Origin: Alphaproteobacteria bacterium
Lineage (GTDB): Bacteria; Pseudomonadota; Alphaproteobacteria; Rhodobacterales; Rhodobacteraceae
DNA: 64,000 nucleotides
Direction: 5' to 3'
NCBI GenBank assembly: GCA_003331935.1
Contig: QOQE01000002.1
Coordinates: 62,001-126,000 of the forward strand
Numbering within the stretch: the stretch's first letter is position 1; every line of letters begins with the position of its first letter. The translations under genes were made by a program, and so were the position numbers. The notes under the pieces were generated by a model. That model did no database searches. It was not told where the DNA came from and saw only the letters and a list, made by a program, of their open reading frames with translations. This document shows, piece by piece, positions 43,791 through 52,655 of this stretch.

Positions 43791-46265
43791 TTATTTTTTT
43801 CTTTTTGCTTCTATTAGATCAATACTCTCTTCAAGGGTAAGTGATTGAATAGATTTTTCTTTTGGTATAGTAACATTAATTTTATTCCATTTGATGTAGT
43901 CACCATAACGTCCTGACATAATCTTCACTTCTTCGCCATTCGGGTGGGAACCTAAAATTTTTAGTTCTTTGCCTGCTCTTCCACCCCTATTATTTTTCTT
44001 TTCAGCTGCCTCTACAAGCAATTCAACGGCCCTGTTCATTCCAATTGAAAAGACTTCTTCAAAATCTTTCATATTAGCATAAATCTTTCCATGTTTTATG
44101 TATGGACCATAAGGACCTATAGCAGCAATGACCTCAGACTGATCCTCCGGATGTAAGCCAAGATTTCTTGGAAGTTCTAAAAGTTGCCTTGCTTTTTCAA
44201 TTGTAAGCTCATCTAGCGTGTAATGCTTCGGCACTGCGGATCTTTTTGGTTTGTCAGAACCAGCATAAAAAATCTCAAGATATGGTCCATATCGCCCATT
44301 TTTCAGAAATATATCATTCCCATTGGTATCCTGACCAATGGGTTCTTCCTGAGTTATCAACTCAGCGGGGTTATTTTCTGAATTAGCATTTAGAGGTCTA
44401 GAGTATTTACAATCAGGATATGATGAACACCCTATAAAGGCTCCAGTCTTGGACAACTTTATTCCTAACTCACCGTTATTGCACGCAGAACACTTTTTCT
44501 GAATTTTCCCAGATCCGTCATCAAAAAGATAATTGGCCAACTTTTCGTTAAGGTTATCAAGTACCTCTGTAATACTAAAGCTCATAGCGTATTCAACAGA
44601 TTGAGATAACTCCTCCCAAAAACTTCTGATAACTTCTTTCCACTTTTTTTCTCCACTAGAAATATCGTCCAAATTTTCTTCAAGCTTTGCAGTATAGTCA
44701 TATTCGATATATTTATTAAAATAGGCCTCTAAGAAAAAATTTAACAGTCGACCCGTATCTTCGGGCACAAGCCTGTTCTTATCTTTTTTCACATAATTTC
44801 TTTCTTGTATCTTAGAAATAATAGATGCGTATGTTGAAGGCCTGCCTATACCTTCTTCTTCAAGTCGCTTGATCAGCGAAGCTTCATTAAATCTTGGTGG
44901 AGGTTCAGTGAAGTGTTGTTCTCTATTAACTTTCTCCAATTTCACCTTTGATTTTTCTTTCAGGTTAGGGATTCTTTTCTCTTCATCTTCTTTTTTCGCA
45001 TCTTGAAATATTTTTAAATGTCCTTCGAATGTTACAACCTGGCCCGACAGCCTAAATTGAGCACTGTTGCAAGAGGATGAAATTAAAACAGTCGTCTGCA
45101 ACACCTCTGCAGCTCTTGACTGAGACGCCAATGCTCTTCGCCAAATTAATGTGTATAAATCCAATTCAGACTTGTTTAAGGTCTTTGCCTTTTCAGGAGT
45201 TTGAGAAAAATCCGTGGGCCTGATGCACTCATGTGCCTCTTGTGCATTCTTTGCTTTATTTTTAAATACACGCGGTTTTTCAGGTAAAAAATCGTCGCCA
45301 AGAGAACTAGAAATTTGCTTTCTAGCGCTTGCAATACCTTCAGAAGCCATCTCAATTCCGTCTGTACGCATGTATGTTATCAATCCTGCTTCATAAAGTT
45401 TCTGAGCTGTTGACATTACATCCCTAGGGCTAATTTTTAGATTTGTGCTAGCAGATTGCTGTAAGGTCGATGTAGTGAATGGTGCATAGGGATTGCGGTT
45501 TCTTTTCTGGCTGGTTACAGAGGTCACCTGATATTCTTTTTTCTCGAGATCACTGGCTGTTATGTTTGTCTCTTCGGAATTCTGGAATGAGAATTTCTCA
45601 ACTTTTTGTTGGTCAAATAGAGATAGATTGGCCTGAACAATATTATCATTTTCATCTTTAAAGTCGGCTGAAATAGTCCAATATTCTTCAGATTTAAACT
45701 TTTCTATTTCAATCTCTCTATCGACTACAAGCCTTAACGCTGGTGATTGAACACGACCAGCTGATTTTGCAGCTCCTCTCAATCTCTGCCAAAGTACCGG
45801 AGAGATATTAAAACCCATAAGATAATCTAAAGAATTTCTTGCTAGATATGCTTCGACTAAATCAGTATCTATTTCTCTTGGGCTTTCGATAGCTGATAAA
45901 ATGGCACTCTTCGTGATAGCATTGAATACCACCCGTTCTACTGCAATATCTGCTTTCAATGCTTTTTTATTTTTCAATATTTCAAGAATGTGCCATGAAA
46001 TTGCTTCGCCTTCTCTATCGGGGTCTGTAGCCAATATCAACTTTGAACTTGATTTTAGTGCCTTAATTATTTCGTCTAGGTGTTTTTTACTTTTTGTATC
46101 AATTTCCCATTTGGGGTTAAAGTCATTATCAACATCAATTGATCCATTTTTTTTTGGTAGATTTCTTACATGTCCATAAGATGCAAGTACTTTGTACTGA
46201 CTTCCCAAGTATTTGTTAATTGTCTTGGCTTTTGCTGGTGATTCTACAACAACGACGTTAGTCAT
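43791..46265 (-). CDS. topA: DNA topoisomerase I
   Basis: An 824-residue type IA topoisomerase relaxing negative supercoils. TOPRIM domain at 1-130 (VVVESPAKAKTINKYLG; ATDPDREGEAISWH), catalytic tyrosine in LITYMRTDG (about residue 303), then EAHECIRPTDF and LIKRLEEEGIGRPSTYASII. The C-terminal part has one clear zinc-ribbon (CSACNNGELGIKL ... CSSYPDCKYSRP) and then topo-C repeats (NGRYGPYLE; GPYGPYIKHG; SGRYGDYIKW). ATG at 46265 is preferred to a TTG one codon upstream. The stop lies within the open upstream part of the rnr frame. Confidence 0.96.
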   Translation of the reverse strand: MTNVVVVESPAKAKTINKYLGSQYKVLASYGHVRNLPKKNGSIDVDNDFNPKWEIDTKSKKHLDEIIKALKSSSKLILATDPDREGEAISWHILEILKNKKALKADIAVERVVFNAITKSAILSAIESPREIDTDLVEAYLARNSLDYLMGFNISPVLWQRLRGAAKSAGRVQSPALRLVVDREIEIEKFKSEEYWTISADFKDENDNIVQANLSLFDQQKVEKFSFQNSEETNITASDLEKKEYQVTSVTSQKRNRNPYAPFTTSTLQQSASTNLKISPRDVMSTAQKLYEAGLITYMRTDGIEMASEGIASARKQISSSLGDDFLPEKPRVFKNKAKNAQEAHECIRPTDFSQTPEKAKTLNKSELDLYTLIWRRALASQSRAAEVLQTTVLISSSCNSAQFRLSGQVVTFEGHLKIFQDAKKEDEEKRIPNLKEKSKVKLEKVNREQHFTEPPPRFNEASLIKRLEEEGIGRPSTYASIISKIQERNYVKKDKNRLVPEDTGRLLNFFLEAYFNKYIEYDYTAKLEENLDDISSGEKKWKEVIRSFWEELSQSVEYAMSFSITEVLDNLNEKLANYLFDDGSGKIQKKCSACNNGELGIKLSKTGAFIGCSSYPDCKYSRPLNANSENNPAELITQEEPIGQDTNGNDIFLKNGRYGPYLEIFYAGSDKPKRSAVPKHYTLDELTIEKARQLLELPRNLGLHPEDQSEVIAAIGPYGPYIKHGKIYANMKDFEEVFSIGMNRAVELLVEAAEKKNNRGGRAGKELKILGSHPNGEEVKIMSGRYGDYIKWNKINVTIPKEKSIQSLTLEESIDLIEAKRKK

Positions 46266-46457
46266 CAAAATTCCTAAAAGTTTTGTCCTAAATCTTATCC
46301 AATACTGATCTTGTCAATCTTTTTTTTAAAAAATTTGATTGATATTAAATTTGTTGCGACGATATATCCAAAAAAAAAGTTTGAAATAAAGAACAAAAAT
46401 TTTTAGGCTTAAAAACGTTGATTTATCAAGTTTTGTGGTAGATTTTTACAAAATGTA

Positions 46458-46476
46458 GTCTATATATGATATAGAC
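46458..46476. promoter_or_regulatory. Perfect inverted repeat overlapping the candidate ctaC promoter
   Basis: GTCTATA-5-TATAGAC lies 46 bases before the ctaC ATG. A TTTACA (46445-46450) with 17 bases spacing to GATATA (46468-46473) could be the promoter, in which case the dyad covers the -10 box, the usual place for a repressor or redox regulator site. The rest of the 257-base topA-ctaC gap is AT-rich with no gene. Confidence 0.4.
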
Positions 46477-46522
46477 ATTTAAGCACAAGCTTACGAAATA
46501 AAAACTATGGTCAGGGGGTCTT

Positions 46523-47419
46523 ATGAATAGTTTTTTACGACATCTTTTTTTGAGATTATTTTGGGTTCCATTAACCACAGTCCTGTTTGTAGTTTTTGGT
46601 TCGCCATTAATGGCAAATGATGGGTTAGATAAAGATCTTCCCGTTATAGGAAAACCAATTCCTAACGGCCTCAATTTTCAACCACCAGTTACCGAGTTAG
46701 CGAGAGACATACAATGGCTAGATAACGTTTTGCTTGTAATTATAACACTCATATCAATATTCGTCAGTGCGCTTCTCGTTTGGGTTTTTATTCGATATAA
46801 CCGAAGAGCTAACCCAACTCCATCTTCCACTACACATAATACGCCTATAGAGATTTTATGGACAGTAATCCCAGTATTTATATTGATAGGCATCGGGATA
46901 ATTTCACTACCTATCTTGCTCAAACAGTTAAGAATCCCAGAGAGCGACGTCGTCATTAAAGCTACTGGGGCCCAGTGGTACTGGTCATATGATTACCCTC
47001 AGCATGATTTTTCATTTGACTCGGTGATGCTTGAAAAGGAGGAGCTAGAGGAGTTTGGATACTCTCAGGATGAATATTTGCTAGCGACAGACAATCCTGT
47101 GGTGGTGCCAGTTAACAAAAACATTACCGTTCAGGTTACTGCATCCGATGTAATTCATGCGTGGAAAATAATGTCTTTTGGTGTGCATCAAGATGGCGTG
47201 CCAGGTCGCTTAGCTGAGCTTTGGTTTAAACCAGAGAAGGAGGGAGTATATTTTGGGCAGTGCTCTGAATTATGCGGTTTGAATCATTCCTATATGCCAA
47301 TAGTCGTTAAGGTGGTCAGCGAAGAAGAATACGAAGCATGGCTCGAGAGATCTGTTGAGAAGTTTGCAAGTATAAGCGGTAACAGACAAAAGACCATTGC
47401 GTTAGCTGAGAAAAATTAA
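46523..47419 (+). CDS. ctaC: Cytochrome c oxidase subunit II
   Basis: A 298-residue aa3-type oxidase subunit that accepts electrons from cytochrome c through the CuA centre. Signal peptide 1-32 (cleaved near SPLMA), two membrane helices (about 65-85 and 112-135), then the cupredoxin domain. All CuA ligands are there: His212, Cys247, Glu249, Cys251, His255 and Met258; the aromatic electron-entry stretch is [14 protein letters not shown] lies 8 bases before the ATG. It leads the ctaC-ctaB-small ORF-ctaG-ctaE-surf1 operon; no subunit I gene follows. Confidence 0.97.
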   Translation: MNSFLRHLFLRLFWVPLTTVLFVVFGSPLMANDGLDKDLPVIGKPIPNGLNFQPPVTELARDIQWLDNVLLVIITLISIFVSALLVWVFIRYNRRANPTPSSTTHNTPIEILWTVIPVFILIGIGIISLPILLKQLRIPESDVVIKATGAQWYWSYDYPQHDFSFDSVMLEKEELEEFGYSQDEYLLATDNPVVVPVNKNITVQVTASDVIHAWKIMSFGVHQDGVPGRLAELWFKPEKEGVYFGQCSELCGLNHSYMPIVVKVVSEEEYEAWLERSVEKFASISGNRQKTIALAEKN

Positions 47420-47451
47420 TCAGTGGATTCTGATCGGATGGGTAATTTTAA

Positions 47452-48393
47452 TTGAATACTTTAGGAAATGTCGAACCAATTGTAAAAAGTTCTTTAAAAG
47501 ACTTGTATGCTCTTTTGAAGCCAAGAGTGATGTGGCTTGCTGTTTTCACAGCTGCTGTGGGAATAATGATAGCCCCAAATCAGAATAGTTTTTTTCTGTC
47601 TCTCATAATATTGCTGTGCATATCCATAGGTGCCGGTGCAGCAGGAGCCTTAAATATGTGGTGGGATAAAGAAATTGACAATCTGATGGAGCGTACAAGT
47701 GGTAGACCTCTGCCGAGTGAAAAAATAAGCTCAGATGACGCTTTTGTATTCGGTTTTAGCCTTTCAATCTTTTCTGTTATGTTCTTGGGATTGGTTTCTA
47801 ATTGGCTGGCCGCTTTTCTTCTAGGAGTAACGATATTTTTCTATCTTGTTATTTATTCAATTTTTTTAAAAAAAACTACACCCCAAAATATCGTAATTGG
47901 TGGAGCTGCTGGTGCAATGCCTCCATTAATTGGTTGGGTGGCGACTACGGGAACAATCTCGGCAGAACCCCTTTTGTTATTTCTATTTATATTTTTCTGG
48001 ACTCCTCCTCACTTTTGGTCATTGGCAATAATAACCAAGGATGACTACGCGAAAGCGAATATTCCTATGTTCCCAGTTCTCTACGGAGTGGAAAAGACAA
48101 GAAAATTAATACTTCTTTACTCCGTAATATTGACTGTTTGTTCGCAGATTATCGCGTTTACGGAGATCGGTGGCCCCTTATTTTTTTTGCTGAGTAATGT
48201 CTTGAACGCTGTCTTGCTGTTGTCTGCTGTAAGACTTTTTAGAATTCATAAAAATGGTGAATATGAGAGAGAAAAAAGATTTTTTAAGTATACAATCCTT
48301 TATCTGTTTTTATATTTCGGTTTTCTGGTGATAAGTAACTTTTTTAAAACTTTTAGTGCTGACATTCCGTTAAATTGGCCAAATCTATTTTGA
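47452..48393 (+). CDS. ctaB: Protoheme IX farnesyltransferase
   Basis: A 313-residue UbiA-superfamily membrane enzyme converting heme B to heme O, precursor of heme A for the aa3 oxidase. Asp-rich motif NMWWDKEIDNLMERTSGRPLP (about 67-87) and the second conserved block SLAIITKDDYAKANIPMFPV; about nine helices. The start is a TTG at 47452, with no ATG until codon 29, so the TTG is accepted. Spacing to ctaC is 32 bases. Confidence 0.95.
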   Translation: MNTLGNVEPIVKSSLKDLYALLKPRVMWLAVFTAAVGIMIAPNQNSFFLSLIILLCISIGAGAAGALNMWWDKEIDNLMERTSGRPLPSEKISSDDAFVFGFSLSIFSVMFLGLVSNWLAAFLLGVTIFFYLVIYSIFLKKTTPQNIVIGGAAGAMPPLIGWVATTGTISAEPLLLFLFIFFWTPPHFWSLAIITKDDYAKANIPMFPVLYGVEKTRKLILLYSVILTVCSQIIAFTEIGGPLFFLLSNVLNAVLLLSAVRLFRIHKNGEYEREKRFFKYTILYLFLYFGFLVISNFFKTFSADIPLNWPNLF

Positions 48394-48403
48394 AAAGTTC
48401 ATT

Positions 48404-48589
48404 GTGGGAAGAGAATTGAAACAATTAGATCTAAATAGGGGTTCTGGAAATATTAAAATAGGAATACTACTATTCATAGTAGTAGCTCTCATTTTTTCCG
48501 TAACTATAGTGAAGCTTAAGCAGGGTGCGCTAATGCAAGGTTACGATCATATAATTAGACAAAATATGCTAGAAAAAAACGATGAATAA
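48404..48589 (+). CDS. Small single-span membrane protein of the oxidase operon
   Basis: A 61-residue protein with one transmembrane helix (ILLFIVVALIFSVTIV, about 21-37), a short cytoplasmic N-terminus and a charged C-terminus. A small ORF at this place between ctaB and ctaG is usual in Rhodobacter/Paracoccus-type clusters and is assumed to help oxidase assembly; I cannot assign a function. GTG start at 48404; a TTG at 48416 is possible. Overlaps ctaG by 8 bases, which supports it being translated. Confidence 0.75.
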   Translation: MGRELKQLDLNRGSGNIKIGILLFIVVALIFSVTIVKLKQGALMQGYDHIIRQNMLEKNDE

Positions 48590-49127
48590 GTTACTTCGAC
48601 CAAATCGTACGCCGATTTTTTTGATTGGACTTGTTTGCTTAATGCTTTCAGCTTCGTTCGCAGCGGTACCTTTTTACGATTGGTTTTGTAAGGTTACAGG
48701 GTATGGAGGCACTCCGGAAGTCTATTCCGACACTTTTGATGGTCCAGTTTTGAACAAGACTATTAAAGTTCGTTTTGATGCATCAAAGGCAAAGGATATG
48801 CGTTGGAACTTTATACCAATGCAAAATGAGGTTGAAGTGAGAATCGGTGAAACCGCACTTGTTTTTTATGAAGCACATAATCCAACTGAGGATGTAATTT
48901 CTGGTCAAGCTAGCTTCAACGTGTTTCCATTTTCAGCAGGCAACTATTTTAGTAAGATCGATTGCTTTTGTTTTGTTGAACAAACTCTGCAACCAGGAGA
49001 GAAAGTTAAAATGCCAGTGACTTTTTATATTGACCCAGAAATTGTTGAAAATATTGAAACGAAAAATATAAAATCGCTGACATTATCTTATACTTTTTAT
49101 AACCTAAAAGATGAGATAAAATCATAA
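48582..49127 (+). CDS. ctaG: Cytochrome c oxidase assembly protein CtaG (Cox11)
   Basis: A 181-residue periplasmic copper chaperone, anchored by one N-terminal helix (IFLIGLVCLMLSASFAAVPFY, about 12-32), that delivers copper to CuB of subunit I. The copper-binding CFCF motif is in IDCFCFVEQTLQPGEK (about 130), and YDWFCKVTGYGG follows the anchor as in Cox11 proteins. The gene is coupled to the small ORF by an 8-base overlap. Confidence 0.96.
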   Translation: MNKLLRPNRTPIFLIGLVCLMLSASFAAVPFYDWFCKVTGYGGTPEVYSDTFDGPVLNKTIKVRFDASKAKDMRWNFIPMQNEVEVRIGETALVFYEAHNPTEDVISGQASFNVFPFSAGNYFSKIDCFCFVEQTLQPGEKVKMPVTFYIDPEIVENIETKNIKSLTLSYTFYNLKDEIKS

Positions 49128-49152
49128 AATATTGAGTGGAAGAGGATAAAAA

Positions 49153-49941
49153 ATGGCCCATGAAAAAAATCACGATTACCATATTATAAATCCAAGTTTA
49201 TGGCCATTCTTGAGTGCCCTCGGCGCTTTTATTCTTCTCTTTGGAAGTGTGTTATTCATGCATGGGGGAACTGTTATAGTCGCAGCTTTGGGCCTCTTAG
49301 TTGTGCTATATTGTATGTTTGCCTGGTGGTCAGATGTAGTTTTCGAAAGCAAAGATGGTGACCATACACCAGTCGTTCAATTAGGTTTAAGATATGGAGT
49401 AATCATGTTCATAACATCTGAGGTGATGTTTTTTCTTGCTTGGTTTTGGACATTTTTTAAACATGCGCTGTACCCAATGGAGGCAGTAGGCGGCGTTTGG
49501 CCTCCGACTGGGATAGAGACCTTTGATCCGTGGCATCTTCCATTGATAAACACATTAATTTTGCTTTGTTCAGGAGCGGCAGCGACCTGGGCTCATCATG
49601 CAATAGCGCATGAGAATGATAGGAAAGGATTAGAGAACGGTTTGATTTTAGCTATTGGATTAGGGGCTCTTTTCACTGTGTTCCAAATTTATGAATATAC
49701 TCATGCCTCTTTCGCCTTTGCAGGTAATATCTATGGAGCCACTTTTTTCATGGCAACCGGCTTTCATGGGTTTCATGTCCTAATAGGTACCATTTTTTTG
49801 TTAGTTTGCTTAATTAGGGCAAAAAAAGGCCATTTCTCGCCTGAAAAGCATATTGGCTTTGAAGCAGCGGCTTGGTATTGGCATTTCGTTGATGTCGTTT
49901 GGCTTTTTTTGTTTGCTGCGATTTACATTTGGGGAGCTTAA
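49153..49941 (+). CDS. ctaE: Cytochrome c oxidase subunit III
   Basis: A 262-residue seven-helix core subunit of the aa3 oxidase that stabilises proton pumping. Typical blocks: [20 protein letters not shown] at the start, [74 protein letters not shown]. The ATG at 49153 lies after GGAAGAGG. Two dozen bases separate it from ctaG and from surf1. Confidence 0.97.
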   Translation: MAHEKNHDYHIINPSLWPFLSALGAFILLFGSVLFMHGGTVIVAALGLLVVLYCMFAWWSDVVFESKDGDHTPVVQLGLRYGVIMFITSEVMFFLAWFWTFFKHALYPMEAVGGVWPPTGIETFDPWHLPLINTLILLCSGAAATWAHHAIAHENDRKGLENGLILAIGLGALFTVFQIYEYTHASFAFAGNIYGATFFMATGFHGFHVLIGTIFLLVCLIRAKKGHFSPEKHIGFEAAAWYWHFVDVVWLFLFAAIYIWGA

Positions 49942-49963
49942 TCGCTCTTAAGATTTACTCAAA

Positions 49964-50626
49964 ATGAATAAGAAGTGGGTTTTTCTTGTATTTATTGCAG
50001 TTCCTGGGCTTTTAGTTTTGCTGTCCTTAGGCATTTGGCAAACTAAGAGACTAGCTTGGAAGGAAGCTCTCTTAGAAAATATTAATAATAATTTGACAGC
50101 AGAGCCTTCATCACTCACCAGCGGAATAAAAAAATCATCGGATAATTATAAAATGGTGAAAGTTCAAGGCGTCTTAGAGCCCAATTCAATTTTTATTCTT
50201 ACACCCATTAAAGGATCAGGAGCCGGCTTCAGGGTGATTTCGCCGCTCAAACTTAAAGATGGAAGGAAAATTCTTGTAGATAGAGGAGTTATAGAGGAAA
50301 AAGAAAAACCTCATTTGCAGACCGCAGGCCAACAGAGGTCAGTAGTAGGGTACCTTTCCTGGCCGAATGAAACTGATTACTTTACGCCGGAGCCCAACTT
50401 TACGCGTAACATATGGTTTTCCAGAGATTTAGAAAAAATGGCGAATTTCCTTAAAACTCAACCGATATTAGTAGTTGCAACTGAAAATCGGCTCGACGCA
50501 AGTATTGAAATGCAGGATCCAACTAATGACATACCGAATAACCATCTTCAATATGCAATTACTTGGTTCATGATGTCGATTTTATGGTTTAGTATGAGTG
50601 TGTACTTCGTATATAAAAAGGATTAA
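49964..50626 (+). CDS. SURF1 family oxidase assembly protein
   Basis: A 220-residue membrane protein with the SURF1 plan: an N-terminal helix (VFLVFIAVPGLLVLLSLGIWQ), a periplasmic domain, and a C-terminal helix (YAITWFMMSILWFSMSVYFVY). The conserved GIWQTKRLAWKEAL and LVDRG(V) motifs are present. Surf1 binds heme a and helps insert it into subunit I. Its place after ctaE is the usual one. Confidence 0.93.
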   Translation: MNKKWVFLVFIAVPGLLVLLSLGIWQTKRLAWKEALLENINNNLTAEPSSLTSGIKKSSDNYKMVKVQGVLEPNSIFILTPIKGSGAGFRVISPLKLKDGRKILVDRGVIEEKEKPHLQTAGQQRSVVGYLSWPNETDYFTPEPNFTRNIWFSRDLEKMANFLKTQPILVVATENRLDASIEMQDPTNDIPNNHLQYAITWFMMSILWFSMSVYFVYKKD

Positions 50627-50644
50627 AAGAAAGAAGATTGAGTA

Positions 50645-52045
50645 ATGTTGTACCATTCGACAAGGGGATTAGACGGTTCAAGGAGCTTTAGCGAAGTTTT
50701 ACATTCAGGGTTAGCCGAGGATGGGGGGCTATTCGTACCAGAGTCAGTCCCAACACTAAACAGGGGAACCATAGACGAATGGAAACACTACAGTTATGAA
50801 GAACTTGCTGTCGAGATAATTTCTTTGTTTTCTGGCGATTGCTTTAGCAGGTCAGAATTAACCGATATTGTATATCAATCCTATTCTGGGTTTCAACATG
50901 AGATAAAAAGTCCTTTGACAAAATTGGAAGAAAATCATTTTCTTCTTGAACTATTCCATGGACCAACACTAGCGTTTAAAGACTTTGCTATGCAGGTAAT
51001 AGCAAAAATGTTTGCAAGGACCCTCCAGAAAAAAAATTTAAAAATTAATATTGTAACTGCAACTTCTGGCGATACAGGATCTGCTGCAGTTGAGGCTTTT
51101 AAAAATCTATCGAATGTGAATTTATATGTTCTCTATCCACATGAGAGAATTTCTCAAATACAAAGAATGCAAATGACTACCGCAAACGCCACGAACATTA
51201 AAGTATTTGCTGTACAAGGAACATTTGATGATTGCCAGTCAATAGTGAAGCGACTGTTTGCCGACAAAGAACTTGTAAGTGATGTTAATTTATCTGGTGT
51301 AAATTCAATTAATTGGGCACGAATTCTGATTCAGACGGTCTACTATTTCTCTGCTTTCTATCAACTGAAATTTGTTTATGGAGAAAAGGTGAGTTTTTGT
51401 GTTCCGACAGGCAATTTTGGAGACGCTTACGCCGGATATCTTGCGAAAAAAATGGGTTTACCAATAAATAAGATTATTGTTGCGACAAACGAAAATGATA
51501 TTTTGGATCGAGTTTTTAAAACTGGCACTTATAAAAGTGATCAAGTAAGCCAAACCTTATCCCCCTCGATGGATATTCAAGTTGCATCCAATTTTGAAAG
51601 GCTGCTGTTTGATCTTTTGAATAAAGACCCAAAAAAAGTTTGTGAGCTTATGAATAAGCTAGCCAAAAAAGGCGGCTTTAATGTTGATAAAAAAATAATA
51701 AAGCAGATTCTAAAAGACTTTGATAGTGGTGCTGTGACAGATAAGGATACTGTTACAACAATAGGCCAATTCTATCATTCAAGAGAGGTCATTTTATGTC
51801 CTCATAGCGCTATTGGGGTGAGGGTAGCACAAGATTTTGTTAATGCAGGAGAAACGGTTATTTCTCTTGGGACAGCACATCCAGCAAAATTCAAAGACAC
51901 TGTAGAGAGCGCATTAAATATAAGCATACCAATTCCACTTCCCCTAAAAGACGTTATAAAAAAGAATGAAAACGTAAAAGTTATATCTCCCGACAAAGGG
52001 TTAGTTGCTGAAGAAATAAGAAATAGCAAATTTACAACTTATTAA
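50645..52045 (+). CDS. thrC: Threonine synthase
   Basis: A 466-residue PLP enzyme making threonine from O-phosphohomoserine. The N-terminal YHSTRG with EDGGLFVPESVP is class-typical; the PLP lysine is in ALAFKDFAMQ (about residue 111), and NIVTATSGDTGSAAVEAF and VPTGNFGDAYAGY are cofactor-binding. It follows surf1 by 18 bases, a linkage kept in Rhodobacterales. The M16 peptidase gene that often comes next in that group is absent here. Confidence 0.96.
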   Translation: MLYHSTRGLDGSRSFSEVLHSGLAEDGGLFVPESVPTLNRGTIDEWKHYSYEELAVEIISLFSGDCFSRSELTDIVYQSYSGFQHEIKSPLTKLEENHFLLELFHGPTLAFKDFAMQVIAKMFARTLQKKNLKINIVTATSGDTGSAAVEAFKNLSNVNLYVLYPHERISQIQRMQMTTANATNIKVFAVQGTFDDCQSIVKRLFADKELVSDVNLSGVNSINWARILIQTVYYFSAFYQLKFVYGEKVSFCVPTGNFGDAYAGYLAKKMGLPINKIIVATNENDILDRVFKTGTYKSDQVSQTLSPSMDIQVASNFERLLFDLLNKDPKKVCELMNKLAKKGGFNVDKKIIKQILKDFDSGAVTDKDTVTTIGQFYHSREVILCPHSAIGVRVAQDFVNAGETVISLGTAHPAKFKDTVESALNISIPIPLPLKDVIKKNENVKVISPDKGLVAEEIRNSKFTTY

Positions 52046-52070
52046 GCATTTAGGAAGTAAGATCTTTGGA

Positions 52071-52652
52071 ATGATTTTTGGTAGTCCAGAACTTGTATTA
52101 AAAGCTAAGAACGTAGAGTTAAGAACGCCGCGCTATAGTGACTATGAGCAATGGCGAGATGTTAGAGAGAGTAGCAAGGCATTTTTGGAGCCATGGGAGC
52201 CAAAACGAGGTAACGATTTTTTTAAACGAAATGCATTTAACAATAGAGTTAAGTGGGCAAAAAAAAGTGCTAAGGCTAACCAAGCATATCAATTTTTCAT
52301 TTTTGATAGCTACCAGACTTTGTTAGGTTCTGTTACCATTGAAAATATTAGAAAGGGACCTTCCAATGCTGCCACTTTAGGGTATTGGCTTGGTAAACAG
52401 CATACAGGCAAAGGTTTTATGAGGGAGGCCGTTTTGAATATTGTCAACTTTTCTTTTAATAGATTATTTATTTCAAGACTAGAGGCTGCTACTTTGCCAG
52501 AAAATAAATCGTCTAGAATATTGCTTGAAAAAGTTGGCTTCAAATATGAAGGAGTAGGGCAAAGCTATCTACAAATAAATGGTCGTTGGAGGAATCATGT
52601 TTTATATGGACTTTTAAGAAATGACAGAAGAGGTCATGTGGACGAGAGCTGA
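52071..52652 (+). CDS. GNAT N-acetyltransferase (RimJ-like)
   Basis: A 193-residue acetyl-CoA-dependent transferase resembling RimJ/RimL ribosomal-protein acetyltransferases. The N-terminal LRTPRYSDYEQWRDVRE and the acetyl-CoA loop LGKQHTGKGFMREAV (about 104-118), then AATLPENKSSRILLEKVGF, are diagnostic. It sits 25 bases after thrC and 3 bases before the FAD oxidase gene. The substrate protein is not known. Confidence 0.9.
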   Translation: MIFGSPELVLKAKNVELRTPRYSDYEQWRDVRESSKAFLEPWEPKRGNDFFKRNAFNNRVKWAKKSAKANQAYQFFIFDSYQTLLGSVTIENIRKGPSNAATLGYWLGKQHTGKGFMREAVLNIVNFSFNRLFISRLEAATLPENKSSRILLEKVGFKYEGVGQSYLQINGRWRNHVLYGLLRNDRRGHVDES

Positions 52653-52655
52653 AAA

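Noticed and set aside
43722-44100. Frameshift explanation for the missing RNase R N-terminus
   Set aside because: The upstream DNA is fully used by the topA 3' end in another frame with intact conserved domains, so no lost rnr sequence is hidden there beyond about 32 codons.
46523-48393. Apparent deletion of subunit I (ctaD) between ctaC and ctaB
   Set aside because: Rhodobacter/Paracoccus-type clusters lack it at this position normally; the 32-base gap is clean with no remnant.
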